NCBI GenBank assembly: GCA_030429765.1
Contig: JAUIER010000002.1
Location: 1-42,125 of the forward strand
From: a bacterium
GTDB lineage: Bacteria; Omnitrophota; Gorgyraeia; Zapsychrales; Zapsychraceae
DNA length: 42,125 bases
Direction of reading: 5' to 3'
In this document: one piece after another, positions 24,576 to 33,527 of the stretch
Layout: each line of letters starts with the position of its first letter
Position numbering within the stretch: position 1 is the first letter of the stretch
Translations under genes and position numbers: made by a program
Notes under the pieces: model-generated
Seen by the model: the letters and a program-made list of their open reading frames with translations, nothing else
Told to the model about the DNA's origin: nothing
Database searches by the model: none

Positions 24576-25327
24576 TCGTTACGGCCATTATTTTGATCTG
24601 TTTCTAAAGTCAGATCCACATAATACTTAGCCTTCTGCCTCAAATCGCGCAGGCACTGCTCTTCCGATGCTGAGACCCCCGAGGCCGCCTCTGTCACGCC
24701 CATACGTTCTGCCAACACACGCCTAACGGCCTGCGGATCCACTGCGGCATTGCTCACAAACTCCCGATGCGGACGATCCCCCCTGTACTCCGGCCGGTCC
24801 TTGGGATGCCTGAGATACCTGGATATGAGCGGTAAATCAAAGTCGTAGAGCAGCGTTCCGTGATGCAGGACATAATGACGCCCGCGCTTCTGCGCGTTGC
24901 CGGAAATTTTACGGTCTGAATCCGCCAACGCGATATCCGAGATCGGTAAATAACGCGAGCGGACACCCAGCCGCTCGAGCGTGTCGACGACTGTCCCGAG
25001 GATATATTCGTATGACTTTTTTAAATCAGCCACCTGGGGCGTCTTCTCTCTAGATAGTATATAGGAGTAGTTCATGCAGCCCGCCCCCTGAAGAACTGTA
25101 CCGCCTCCCGACGCACGGCGCAACACCGGCACGTTGTGAGAACGCACCTCCTGGATTTGGACATCATCCATCAGCTTCCCAATGCGCCCCAAGACCACAA
25201 AATATACGGGGGATTCCCAGAAGCGCAACACCTCACCACTCAGACCCTGCTCCGCCAACTGCAAAAGCACCTCGTCGTACAGGATATTATCTACCGGACT
25301 TTCGAATGATATGTCTTTGAGGATCAT
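24572..25327 (-). CDS. Lipoate/octanoate-protein ligase family (LplA/LipM-like)
   Basis: 251 aa of the biotin/lipoate A/B ligase fold. Conserved elements are RRASGGGTVLQGAG (residues 70-83), NYSYIL, the catalytic-type Lys in KISGNAQ (Lys 140) and HHGTLLYD. It attaches lipoate or octanoate to a specific Lys of carrier proteins. It lies 10 nt after gcvPB as the last gene of the glycine cleavage operon, so GcvH is the likely target. It is shorter than E. coli LplA and lacks the C-terminal accessory domain, so it may be an octanoyltransferase (LipM-like) or need a separate activating partner. Which chemistry applies cannot be decided here. Confidence 0.9.
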   Translation of the reverse strand: MILKDISFESPVDNILYDEVLLQLAEQGLSGEVLRFWESPVYFVVLGRIGKLMDDVQIQEVRSHNVPVLRRASGGGTVLQGAGCMNYSYILSREKTPQVADLKKSYEYILGTVVDTLERLGVRSRYLPISDIALADSDRKISGNAQKRGRHYVLHHGTLLYDFDLPLISRYLRHPKDRPEYRGDRPHREFVSNAAVDPQAVRRVLAERMGVTEAASGVSASEEQCLRDLRQKAKYYVDLTLETDQNNGRND

Positions 25328-25337
25328 GGATGGGGTT

Positions 25338-26789
25338 TTACTGCGTGAAATAATTCGTATTCAGCTCGCGCGCGGCCTTGACCTCATCTGGACGGCTGAT
25401 CGGCGTGGTTTTGGGCAGACCATGGAACATACCGGGGTTTTCCTGACTTTCAAGGTCCGCCTGCAGCATGCATTCGATAAATTCATCCAGCGTGGTCCGC
25501 GATTCGGTTTCCGTCGGTTCGACCATAACGGACTCCTTCACGGTTAACGGAAAGTACACTGTCGGCGGATGAATCCCCTGATCGATCAAATACTTGGCAA
25601 TATCAACGGCGTGAACCCCGCGTTCGGCCTGCTTCTTGGCGGAAAACACAACTTCGTGCATACACAACCGGTCAAACGGCAAATGAAATTTATCTTTGAG
25701 ACAAGCCTTGATATAATTCGCGTTCAACACAGCATGATCGCTCACCGCCCGCAATCCTTCTTCACCAAGCAAGAGAATATACGCATACGCCCGCAGCAAC
25801 AGCGCAAAATTTCCATAGAATGAGGCAATGTATCCAATCGAATCTTCATAGTCATAATCAAGGGCGAATGTCCCGTCAGATTTTTTGACCACACGTGAAA
25901 CCGGCAGGAATGGTTCAAGTTTCTTGTTAACCCCAACCGGGCCAGCTCCCGGCCCGCCACCGCCATGCGGCGTGGTAAACGTTTTATGTGTGTTGATGTG
26001 CATGACATCGAAACCGATATCACCGGGACGGCACCGTCCGAGGATCGCGTTTAAATTTGCACCGTCGTAGTACATAATCCCGTCGACATCGTGGATCATC
26101 TGAGCGATCTTATCGATATCAGAATTAAACAAGCCATGCGTGTTCGGACAGGTCAGCATCAATCCCGCCACTTCATCATTGATCTTTGACTTGAGAACCT
26201 CAAAATCCATCACCCCGTTTTCATCTGACGGGATCGAGATGGTGTCGTAGCCGGCAATACGGGCCGTAGCCGGGTTTGTCCCATGCGCGGAATCAGGCAC
26301 GATGATGTAGCGCTTCTTATTCCCTTTGGCCTTGTGATACGCGGCCATCATCATCACCCCTGTCAACTCGCCATGCGCGCCGGCTAGCGGCTGCATCGTG
26401 AAACTGGCCATCCCGGTCATCTCACACATCCACTGTTCGAGATCATAAAGAACTTCAAGTGCGCCTTGAGTGAGACGCTCACCATCTTTAAGTTGCGGCA
26501 GCAATGGATGCAGGTTCGCAAAACCCGGCACCCGCGCCGAGGCCTCGCAGAATTTGGGATTATACTTCATCGTACACGATCCCAATGGATAAAAATGTGT
26601 ATCGATTGAGAAGTTTAACTTCGACAATTGCGTGTAATGACGCACCACGTCGAGTTCAGACATTTCAGGAAATGGACAATCTTCGCTGCGCAGATACTTG
26701 GCATCAATTTTCCCGGCGGCCGGCACATCCAGCGCCGGATTCTTATATCCTCGACGCTGATCGACACTTTTTTCAAACACCAAACTCAT
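25338..26789 (-). CDS. gcvPB: Glycine dehydrogenase (decarboxylating) subunit 2, P-protein C-terminal half
   Basis: 483 aa from ATG 26789, which overlaps the gcvPA stop as ATGA; a longer ORF from 26840 lies within gcvPA. The PLP Lys is seen in INTHKTFTTPHGGGGPGAGP (Lys 269), with FYPLGSCTMKYNP, DSAHGTNPATA and YDGANLNAI as further family motifs. With GcvPA it forms the heterotetrameric P-protein that decarboxylates glycine and passes aminomethyl to lipoyl-GcvH. Full length, with no defects seen. Confidence 0.98.
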   Translation of the reverse strand: MSLVFEKSVDQRRGYKNPALDVPAAGKIDAKYLRSEDCPFPEMSELDVVRHYTQLSKLNFSIDTHFYPLGSCTMKYNPKFCEASARVPGFANLHPLLPQLKDGERLTQGALEVLYDLEQWMCEMTGMASFTMQPLAGAHGELTGVMMMAAYHKAKGNKKRYIIVPDSAHGTNPATARIAGYDTISIPSDENGVMDFEVLKSKINDEVAGLMLTCPNTHGLFNSDIDKIAQMIHDVDGIMYYDGANLNAILGRCRPGDIGFDVMHINTHKTFTTPHGGGGPGAGPVGVNKKLEPFLPVSRVVKKSDGTFALDYDYEDSIGYIASFYGNFALLLRAYAYILLLGEEGLRAVSDHAVLNANYIKACLKDKFHLPFDRLCMHEVVFSAKKQAERGVHAVDIAKYLIDQGIHPPTVYFPLTVKESVMVEPTETESRTTLDEFIECMLQADLESQENPGMFHGLPKTTPISRPDEVKAARELNTNYFTQ

Positions 26790-28147
26790 GTCGTCACCTC
26801 GGCGGTCAACCCCGTTAATACATCCTTCAGCGCCGCGCAATAATTGTCAATGTCCTGACGCGTACGTTTTTCTGTAACCGCCACGATCATATAGTTGTCC
26901 ATTCCACCATAGTAACGCCCGAGGGGGAATCCCGCCGCAAATCCACGTTCAATCATTCGATCCATAATCGTCGACGCGTCGACCGGAAGTTCAACGGTGA
27001 ACTCATTGAACGTCGGCGATGAACGCATCACCTTGACGCCATCAATTTTATCTAGTGATTGCCGCGCATATTCCGCTTTATGCAGATTTGTCATCGCCAA
27101 CTCTTTAAATCCTTGCCGCCCGACAAGCGCCATATAAATTTGCGCCTGCAGGGCGCAGAGCGATACGTTCGTGCAAATATTTGATGTGGCCTTGTCCCGA
27201 CGGATGTGCTGCTCGCGCGCCTGAAGTGTATTCACAAAACAGCGCTGACCTTTTTGGTCGACGGTTTGTCCGACTATCCGACCGGGCATTTTACGAATAT
27301 ACTTTTTCTTCGTCGCCATAAACCCAAGGTACGGCCCGCCGAAGTTCAGCGGCAATCCCAGACATTGCCCTTCCCCCGTGACGATATCCACATCCATCGA
27401 TCCCGGTGTTTTCAGGATCCCCAGTGCCACCGGATAGACACTTTGAATGACTAGAATACCCAACTCGTGAGCGCGCGCGACGATGTCACTGTGATCATCA
27501 ATCGCCCCGAAGAAGTTCGGATTCTGCAGAATGATCGCTGACGTGTCTTTGTCCAGATGCTTAAAGATCTCATCCCGACTGGATTGACCGTGAACCACTT
27601 GCGTTTCCACAAATTTGTAATTCAGGTTCTTGGTATACGTATCGATAATCTTACGGTAGATCGGACTGACACCCCCGTCCATGACGATCTTGTTACGACG
27701 GGTGATCCGGATGGACATCATGGCGGCTTCGTACAGCGCGGTACCTCCGTCATAAAGCGAGGCATTGGACACCTCCATCCCCGTCAACGCGCAGATCGAA
27801 CTTTGAAATTCGTACAACGCCTGCAACGTTCCCTGGGCCACCTCCGGCTGGTAGGGTGTGTAGGCCGTATAAAACTCCCCGCGGGAGATCATGGCATCCA
27901 CCGCCGACGGCACGTAATGATCGTAGTAACCGCCGCCCAAAAAAGAAACCAGATCGACCGAATTTTTACGGGCCAGATGTTTGATATGCTCAAGCACATC
28001 ATATTCCGAGCGCCCGTCGGGAAGATTAAATGACTGGGGGTAATGCTGGGGCTTGATATCGGCGAACAAGTCGTCAATCGACTTCACACCGATCGTGTTC
28101 AGCATGTGTTGAATGTCAGCATCTGTGTTGGAGATGTAGGGAATCAA
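26786..28147 (-). CDS. gcvPA: Glycine dehydrogenase (decarboxylating) subunit 1, P-protein N-terminal half
   Basis: 453 aa. It starts at TTG 28147, supported by AGGA six bases upstream and by the family start (IPYISNTDADIQHML). Motifs include FLGGGYYDHYVP, YTAYTPYQPEVAQGTLQALYE cut by the family's usual order, SLYDGGTALYEA, GEGQCLGLPLNFGGPYLGF and ALQAREQHIRR. Partner of GcvPB in the P-protein. It starts 3 nt after gcvH and overlaps gcvPB by 4 nt, so the two subunits are translationally coupled for equal supply. Confidence 0.97.
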   Translation of the reverse strand: MIPYISNTDADIQHMLNTIGVKSIDDLFADIKPQHYPQSFNLPDGRSEYDVLEHIKHLARKNSVDLVSFLGGGYYDHYVPSAVDAMISRGEFYTAYTPYQPEVAQGTLQALYEFQSSICALTGMEVSNASLYDGGTALYEAAMMSIRITRRNKIVMDGGVSPIYRKIIDTYTKNLNYKFVETQVVHGQSSRDEIFKHLDKDTSAIILQNPNFFGAIDDHSDIVARAHELGILVIQSVYPVALGILKTPGSMDVDIVTGEGQCLGLPLNFGGPYLGFMATKKKYIRKMPGRIVGQTVDQKGQRCFVNTLQAREQHIRRDKATSNICTNVSLCALQAQIYMALVGRQGFKELAMTNLHKAEYARQSLDKIDGVKVMRSSPTFNEFTVELPVDASTIMDRMIERGFAAGFPLGRYYGGMDNYMIVAVTEKRTRQDIDNYCAALKDVLTGLTAEVTT

Positions 28148-28150
28148 AAA

Positions 28151-28537
28151 TTATCCTGCACTTTCTAAAAACTTTTCGTACTCTTCGGAAGTCATCAGAT
28201 TATTTTTTTCTTCCAGGTCAGAAAGACTGATTCGTGCGACCCATCCCTTTTCGTAAGGAGATTTATTGATCAGCCCTGGATTCTCCTCAAGCTCTTCGTT
28301 GACTTCAAGGATCCGCCCGGACATCGGAGAGAAAATATCACTGGCCGCTTTGACAGACTCAATTGAGGCAAGCTCTTCAAATTGCTCCACCTCGTCATCC
28401 ACCGACGGCAACTCGATAAAAGTGATATCACCTAATGAATTCTGAGCATAATCAGAAATACCAACATAAGCCTCATCTCCGTCGATATTAACCCATTCAT
28501 GCTCTTTGGTGTAGAGCAAGTGTTCCTCAATTTCCAT
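28151..28537 (-). CDS. gcvH: Glycine cleavage system H protein (lipoyl carrier)
   Basis: 128 aa, normal length. The lipoyl-accepting Lys 63 lies in ESVKAASDIFSPMSG. The start is ATG with GGAG seven bases upstream, matching the usual LYTKEHEWV N-terminus. It shuttles the aminomethyl group between P, T and L proteins. The E-x-V-K-A motif is intact, so it should be a substrate for the lipoate ligase at the end of the operon. No L-protein (lipoamide dehydrogenase) is in the window. Confidence 0.98.
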   Translation of the reverse strand: MEIEEHLLYTKEHEWVNIDGDEAYVGISDYAQNSLGDITFIELPSVDDEVEQFEELASIESVKAASDIFSPMSGRILEVNEELEENPGLINKSPYEKGWVARISLSDLEEKNNLMTSEEYEKFLESAG

Positions 28538-28548
28538 CTTTTTCTCCT

Positions 28549-29649
28549 TTAGCTTTTAAGAGAACCGTTCTTGTAAAAAATCTTGCTTGAAATTTCTGCC
28601 TCGGCGCGGCTGCGCTCTGTGCCGAACATCACCGCCTGCCCCTGAACGGCATGACGCTGATCGATTAGTCCGACGCCTATTCCTCTTTCGAGATGAGGCG
28701 AAAAGGATCCGCTGGTGACGACACCGATCACTTCTCCGGCTTCCGTGTATATCTGCTGTTCTGAACGCGGCGAACGCCGACTGCGTGAAACTAGTCCGAC
28801 GAGTTTGCGCGGCACACCGGCGTCTTGCTGCCCCTGTAACGCAGCCTTGCCAATAAAGTCTTTGTCAAAATCGATGAAACGGTTTAGCCCTGACTCCAGC
28901 GCCGAAATATCTTCGTTGAGCTCATGTCCGTACAATCCGTATCCGACTTCCAGACGAAGAACATCTCTGGCTCCCAATCCGGCCGGTTCGACCCGTTCGT
29001 CCTGCATCAATATCTGCCAGTATTCCAGCGCCCGGTCCCACGGGCAATAAACTTCATAACCGAGTTCACCGGTGTATCCTGTGCGACTGATCAAGACATT
29101 CTCTCCCAAGAAATTGAAAAAATCAAATGTATAATAGGCTAAATTTTCGACACCGGGGACATGTTGTTTCAAGACTTCCCTCGACAGTGGTCCCTGCAGA
29201 TCAAGCTTGGCGGTATGAAATGTCACGTCGTCAAATTGTGCGTCTTGCGTGAGCTGATTTTTAAACTGCTGCGCGTCTTTGTCGATGGTCGCGCCATTGA
29301 CCACGATAAACCATTTGTCCTGCTCCAAACGAAAAACAATCAGATCATCGATCACACCCCCGTCGACATTAAGCATCCCGCCATAACGGCAGGACTTGAC
29401 CGGCAGGTCCGACAGCCGCTGCGTGACAATTCGATCCAGACCACTTTTCATCAGGTCGCCCTGAATGATAAACTCACCCATATGCGAAATATCAAACAAA
29501 CTGGCCTGTTGGCGCGTTTGCGCATACTCATCCAGGATGCCCGCGTACTGCACGGGCATATCCCATCCGCCGAACGGGACCATCTTCGCGCCGAGGCGGA
29601 CGTGTTCATCAAATAGTGGTGTTTTTAAAAGCTGTGCGTGTGTCGACAT
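28549..29649 (-). CDS. gcvT: Aminomethyltransferase, glycine cleavage T protein
   Basis: 366 aa, the usual length. Motifs are TPLFDEHVRLGAKMVPFGGWDMPVQY at the start of the family alignment (seen here as its two halves around GAKM), FDISHMGEF, LDLQGPLS, SRTGYTGELGYEVYCP and GLGARDVLRLEVGYGLYGHE. It transfers the methylene unit from GcvH to tetrahydrofolate. First gene of gcvT-gcvH-gcvPA-gcvPB-lplA, with spacings of 11, 3, -4 and 10 nt. The ATG has only a weak ribosome site. No glycine riboswitch fits into the 41 nt between it and the tRNA. Confidence 0.97.
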   Translation of the reverse strand: MSTHAQLLKTPLFDEHVRLGAKMVPFGGWDMPVQYAGILDEYAQTRQQASLFDISHMGEFIIQGDLMKSGLDRIVTQRLSDLPVKSCRYGGMLNVDGGVIDDLIVFRLEQDKWFIVVNGATIDKDAQQFKNQLTQDAQFDDVTFHTAKLDLQGPLSREVLKQHVPGVENLAYYTFDFFNFLGENVLISRTGYTGELGYEVYCPWDRALEYWQILMQDERVEPAGLGARDVLRLEVGYGLYGHELNEDISALESGLNRFIDFDKDFIGKAALQGQQDAGVPRKLVGLVSRSRRSPRSEQQIYTEAGEVIGVVTSGSFSPHLERGIGVGLIDQRHAVQGQAVMFGTERSRAEAEISSKIFYKNGSLKS

Positions 29650-29690
29650 GCTCGTTACGTGTTTGTTACAACTAGGATGGAATTAAAAAA

Positions 29691-29764
29691 CGCGCCCGGG
29701 TGGATTCGAACCCCCGACCCTCAGTTCCGAAGACTGATGCTCTATCCAGCTGAGCTACGGGCGC
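29691..29764 (-). tRNA. tRNA-Arg, anticodon TCG
   Basis: 74 nt folding as a cloverleaf: acceptor GCGCCCG/CGGGCGC, D arm GCTC/GAGC, anticodon stem TCAGT/ACTGA with loop C-T-T-C-G-G-A (anticodon TCG, reads CGA), and T loop TTCGAAT. The T stem GGGGG/CCACC has one G-A mismatch in the middle. The discriminator is G and no CCA is encoded; six T follow at once, suitable for transcript end. It lies 41 nt before gcvT. Confidence 0.95.
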
Positions 29765-29899
29765 AATATGTTAACCGGTTGGCCGCGGACGCTACTGTTC
29801 TGGCCATCATGAATGGCCGTCCGCCAGCTGTCGGTTAGTCACAAACAATTGAATCTTGGTGTTGGTTATAAATCGGATAAGGAATTTATAAGCGTGCTA

Positions 29900-29927
29900 A
29901 ATATACCATTTTTCCAACTTTCTGCAA
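29900..29927 (-). promoter_or_regulatory. Candidate promoter upstream of tRNA-Arg
   Basis: On the minus strand TTGCAG (29922-29927) and TATATT (29900-29905) are 16 nt apart, in the 182-nt gap between the TPR gene and the tRNA. It would start a transcript about 130 nt before the tRNA. Only the -10 box is strong. A hairpin with arms GGCCAT/ATGGCC at 29802-29818 lies in the leader. Confidence 0.4.
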
Positions 29928-29946
29928 AGCATATTTTTTATCACTT

Positions 29947-31995
29947 TTACGGACGCTTGTCGGCTTCAGCCATATGCCGTTTGATCCGCTCCACGTAGGC
30001 CGGATTGACGGGGTGATTCAGACGTTGGGCGCTTATAATGTCATCGTAAGCCCGGTCGTAATCACGTTGGGTAAAAAACATAAACGACCGCTGATAGTAT
30101 ATATCGGCCCGGTCAGGCTCCATTTCCACCGCCTGATCAAACGCGTCGATCGCCGCGGAAAAATTGTTTTGCCGCGCCTGCAGCCGGGCAATCGCCAGCT
30201 GCACACTCACATCCGGACGACCTGCCGCCAAGGCATCCGCATAATGCGTCAATGCTCGGTCAAGATCACCCTTGAGTTCATACGTTCGAGCGATGCTCTT
30301 TTGGATGACGGGATAGTCGGGTTGCAGCTGCTGCGCGCGCTTGAAATCAGCCAAAGCCTCTTCATACCGTTTCATTTTGGCGAAGACATTTCCCCTATTC
30401 ACATAGGTCCGAAAGTCATTTGGGTCCAGCCGTAAGGCCGCCTGGTAATCCGTCAAGGCCTCACGATACTTCCCAATCCTCGAGAAGACATTACCGCGAT
30501 TCACGCGGGCCGACTTGGAGTCGGGATCGTGCTCAAGCGCCTGGTTAAAATCATCCAATGCCATGGCGTATAGCTGCCTCTCGTACAGATACAATCCCCG
30601 GGCATTCAGCACGTCGACATTTGCTGGATCCAGTTTCAAGGCTTGCTGCAACGCATTCAATCCTTGACGGTCCTGCCCTTGTTTCAAATACGCCCGTCCC
30701 AGATTCAAGTAACCGCGGTGCTTGTCCGGTGACTTCTGAACCACGTCCTGCCATAGTTTGATCTCTGAGCGCCAGACCTGATTACGCTGAATTGTCAGAA
30801 TCGACAACACGCCGATCAACCCGGCAGTCACCGCCATACGTCCGCGCCGGTCACCGAGAAGCATCCAAATCCCGTCGCTCATCACCATAAAAAAACCAAT
30901 CGAGGGCAGATACATACGGTGCTCAAAGATCACATGACGAATCGGGATCACACTCGACTCCACCAACAGCGTCACAAAAAACCAGAAAATCCCAAATGCC
31001 ATGACTGGACGCCGGGATCGGTAAACAGCAGCCAGGCTCAGTAAGGTCAGAATGCCGACAATCGCCAGCCATGTCGGCCAATGCCACAGTTCCGAGACAA
31101 CCGGATAATCGTAATCCAAATTCTGACCCCAGGGGATGATCAACAAACGGATATATGTCCAGATAACCGTCGGCTGGGTCCATAAATAGTTTAATGATGT
31201 GATCGTGTCCCCGACGTGTGAATGCGATGCGATTTGATTACCGATTATTTCACTGATGCGAAATCCATACATCGCCGGAATCATGCCGATCCCTAACACA
31301 CAGCCGCACCACATCACGATGGCTGCACGTGAATTCGTTGTGTTTGATTTGTTGCCAAAAAATGCGTAATAACTGATCAACATCATGATCGGCAGCGTCA
31401 GGGCGATCTGCTTGGTCATCATGGCCAACCCGCCACATATGATCGACGTCGCCAACCAGCCTTTTCTCAACGCTCCTGCCGGCTTGAGCCACGCCGTCAG
31501 CCAACTCCACATGGCAGCCAGATAGAACAGCGTTGCTAAACTCGTAAACCGCTGCGTGATATAGCTCACTGCTTGCGTCTGGACGGGATGAACTAAAAAC
31601 AACATGGCAACTATGAGCGCCAATCCAGGCGATCCCCCCTCTTCTCTTCGAGCGGGACACCTGACGCACGCAGATAAAAGCGTCACGAGCTTATAAACCA
31701 GGAACGTATTTATTATGTGGATGACAACATTCGTGAGGTGATAGCCGAGGACACTGGTTCCGTGCAGCTGATAGTTGACGGCAAAGGACAATAATCCGAT
31801 GAATCTCGTCGGGACAGGAAAATGATTGTAAATCCGCCCGATATCTTCGAGCTGATGGACGTCACTGTTCCGGACAATGTACTCATGGTCGTCAAATTGG
31901 AATTCTCCGTTCAACGATGGACTGTAGATCAGAAAACCCAGAAGAAAAAAAAGCAGCAGACAATAAAGCGGATGATGAAATAATTTTTTGATCAT
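29947..31995 (-). CDS. Polytopic membrane protein with C-terminal TPRs (TMTC/GT-C-like)
   Basis: 682 aa. Residues 1-400 hold about ten membrane helices. The first periplasmic loop carries the acidic FDDHEYIVRNSDV motif typical of GT-C enzymes and close in layout to eukaryotic TMTC O-mannosyltransferases and related bacterial proteins. Residues about 425-675 contain seven TPR units (GYLNLGRAYLKQGQ, ARVNRGNVFSRIGKYREAL, TYVNRGNVFAKMKRYEEAL and others). A protein glycosyltransferase that uses a lipid-phosphate sugar is plausible; activity is inferred from topology and the DD motif. It follows the Nramp-like gene by 36 nt. The weak ribosome site suggests modest translation. Confidence 0.78.
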   Translation of the reverse strand: MIKKLFHHPLYCLLLFFLLGFLIYSPSLNGEFQFDDHEYIVRNSDVHQLEDIGRIYNHFPVPTRFIGLLSFAVNYQLHGTSVLGYHLTNVVIHIINTFLVYKLVTLLSACVRCPARREEGGSPGLALIVAMLFLVHPVQTQAVSYITQRFTSLATLFYLAAMWSWLTAWLKPAGALRKGWLATSIICGGLAMMTKQIALTLPIMMLISYYAFFGNKSNTTNSRAAIVMWCGCVLGIGMIPAMYGFRISEIIGNQIASHSHVGDTITSLNYLWTQPTVIWTYIRLLIIPWGQNLDYDYPVVSELWHWPTWLAIVGILTLLSLAAVYRSRRPVMAFGIFWFFVTLLVESSVIPIRHVIFEHRMYLPSIGFFMVMSDGIWMLLGDRRGRMAVTAGLIGVLSILTIQRNQVWRSEIKLWQDVVQKSPDKHRGYLNLGRAYLKQGQDRQGLNALQQALKLDPANVDVLNARGLYLYERQLYAMALDDFNQALEHDPDSKSARVNRGNVFSRIGKYREALTDYQAALRLDPNDFRTYVNRGNVFAKMKRYEEALADFKRAQQLQPDYPVIQKSIARTYELKGDLDRALTHYADALAAGRPDVSVQLAIARLQARQNNFSAAIDAFDQAVEMEPDRADIYYQRSFMFFTQRDYDRAYDDIISAQRLNHPVNPAYVERIKRHMAEADKRP

Positions 31996-32031
31996 AAATT
32001 TCCGGTCAATCCATTAAGAACCACACACCGA

Positions 32032-33300
32032 TCAGACCATTACAAAGCGGGCATACACAAAACACAAACTGAATAGTGTTAACAACGCCAGACACACCCA
32101 GCTTAATCCGATCTTAAATCCCGACGGACGATACTCGGCCGGCACATTGTCCAGCCCCATGGTTTTGAGATTGAGAAAGGCGAAGATGGGTGTCGCCAGG
32201 AAGGCCAGCGTCGTAGCAAAATAGATAAGCAGCTTCATACGGGTAACAAACAAACCGATCACGATAACCGAGCAAACAGAAATCAGGATCATCGATGAAA
32301 GATAGATACGCTCCTTCTGCTCGGACATTGACGGCCGGACCATGACCATCACCTCACGGATCACCCGCGGGAAGGCATCCAGACAGCAAATTGTCGTGCT
32401 GAACATTGTGGTCGCCGCCGCGGTGGCAATCACCCACCAGCTCCATCCTCCCAGCGCCCGAGTGTACAAATCCAGCACCTGCCCGGTAAACGCCACGGCC
32501 TTACCGGAAAACTCTTCACCGGTACCGTACATCACCAATGCGCCGAGCCCTAAGAACATGAGAGCCATCACCAGCGTTCCCCAGTAACCGATATGAAAAT
32601 CCATCAATGCATGTTTAAGATCCGGCCGATGCCCGGTCTGTCGGATACGCTCGGAACACCAGAAACTATGCCAGACGGAAATTTCCAAAGTCGTGGGCAT
32701 CCACCCCATTAACGCGACGAGAAACGTAATGTCCGAGGCCTGCCCCCAGTCAAATGATCGACTGAACCCCGGCTCAGCCAGGCTTCCTTTGAGCAAGGCG
32801 GCACCGAACGCAAAGACCGTTGAGACACCCAAAAAGATAATCATGCATTTCATCAAACGGTCAAGCAGCGGATACTTACCCGCACTGAGGATGACAACAC
32901 AAACCGTCAGCAAGATTGCACTGAGATACACCGGTTCGTACGGCCACTGAAACACATTCACCAAGAGCCCTGTCGTCACCAGCGTCACCGCCGACTGAAT
33001 TGGGATCATGGTGCATAAAGAAAGGATTAAAAACAGATTGAAGGCCCATCGCCCCTGCCGGCGATAGCCGTGCAGCAAATGCTCACCCGTGGCAATCGTG
33101 TAGCGCGGACCAAATTCAAAGAAAGGAAATTTAATAACCATCGCGGCCACCACCGCGAAGACGAGACCAAAACCGTAGACGGCACCGGCCCGTGTGGACT
33201 GGACTAAATGTGAAACGCCGATACTGGTCCCGGCGAAAATCAATCCGGGACCGATCGTCTTGATCAGTTTGTTTAGGGGACTATTCGGATTTTTTTGCAT
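32032..33300 (-). CDS. Nramp-fold transporter lacking canonical metal ligands
   Basis: 422 aa from ATG 33300, which overlaps the small upstream gene by 20 nt; the ORF start at 33366 would add an unlikely 22-residue stretch. About eleven membrane helices. TM1 begins KTIGPGLIFAGTSIGVSH and continues QSTRAGAVYGF, which aligns with Nramp TM1, but the DPGN metal motif is replaced by GVSH. TM6 reads MGWMPTTLE where Nramp has the MPH motif; the Met and Pro remain and the His is Thr. So it belongs to the Nramp superfamily, but manganese or iron transport by the usual site is doubtful. The substrate is unknown. Confidence 0.82.
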   Translation of the reverse strand: MQKNPNSPLNKLIKTIGPGLIFAGTSIGVSHLVQSTRAGAVYGFGLVFAVVAAMVIKFPFFEFGPRYTIATGEHLLHGYRRQGRWAFNLFLILSLCTMIPIQSAVTLVTTGLLVNVFQWPYEPVYLSAILLTVCVVILSAGKYPLLDRLMKCMIIFLGVSTVFAFGAALLKGSLAEPGFSRSFDWGQASDITFLVALMGWMPTTLEISVWHSFWCSERIRQTGHRPDLKHALMDFHIGYWGTLVMALMFLGLGALVMYGTGEEFSGKAVAFTGQVLDLYTRALGGWSWWVIATAAATTMFSTTICCLDAFPRVIREVMVMVRPSMSEQKERIYLSSMILISVCSVIVIGLFVTRMKLLIYFATTLAFLATPIFAFLNLKTMGLDNVPAEYRPSGFKIGLSWVCLALLTLFSLCFVYARFVMV

Positions 33301-33526
33301 ACTTCTTCGTCTTGTATCCCATCCACAGACCAAACCATAATCCCAGCGCGCAGAATAACGGGACACAGATCATCAGGTACAGCTTGAACTTTTCCTCCTG
33401 AAGACCGACGAATTGTATCCCGGCATCGATGGTGAGATTGGCCAGCATAAAGGCGATCAGAACTCCGGTCGGCAATCCCCATAACACCAGCCCCACAAAC
33501 ACCCATAACATGGTCAGTGTGCTCAT
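33281..33526 (-). CDS. Small two-helix membrane protein linked to the Nramp-like transporter
   Basis: 81 aa with two hydrophobic helices (MLWVFVGLVLWGLPTGVLIA and YLMICVPLFCALGLWFGLWM) and a Lys-rich tail. It begins 1 nt after xseB and overlaps the transporter start by 20 nt. I do not recognise the family. The coupling suggests an accessory subunit or stability factor of the transporter. Confidence 0.75.
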   Translation of the reverse strand: MSTLTMLWVFVGLVLWGLPTGVLIAFMLANLTIDAGIQFVGLQEEKFKLYLMICVPLFCALGLWFGLWMGYKTKKYAKKSE

Positions 33527-33527
33527 A

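Noticed and set aside
29650-29690. Glycine riboswitch upstream of gcvT
   Set aside because: Only 41 nt separate gcvT from the tRNA, far too short for the aptamer; none seen in the 29765-29946 gap either.
29786-29823. Hairpin GGCCAT/ATGGCC with outer CGGAC/GTCCG as terminator of the TPR gene
   Set aside because: The outer stem is offset by an 11-nt bulge and no T-run follows on the minus strand; at most it structures the tRNA leader.
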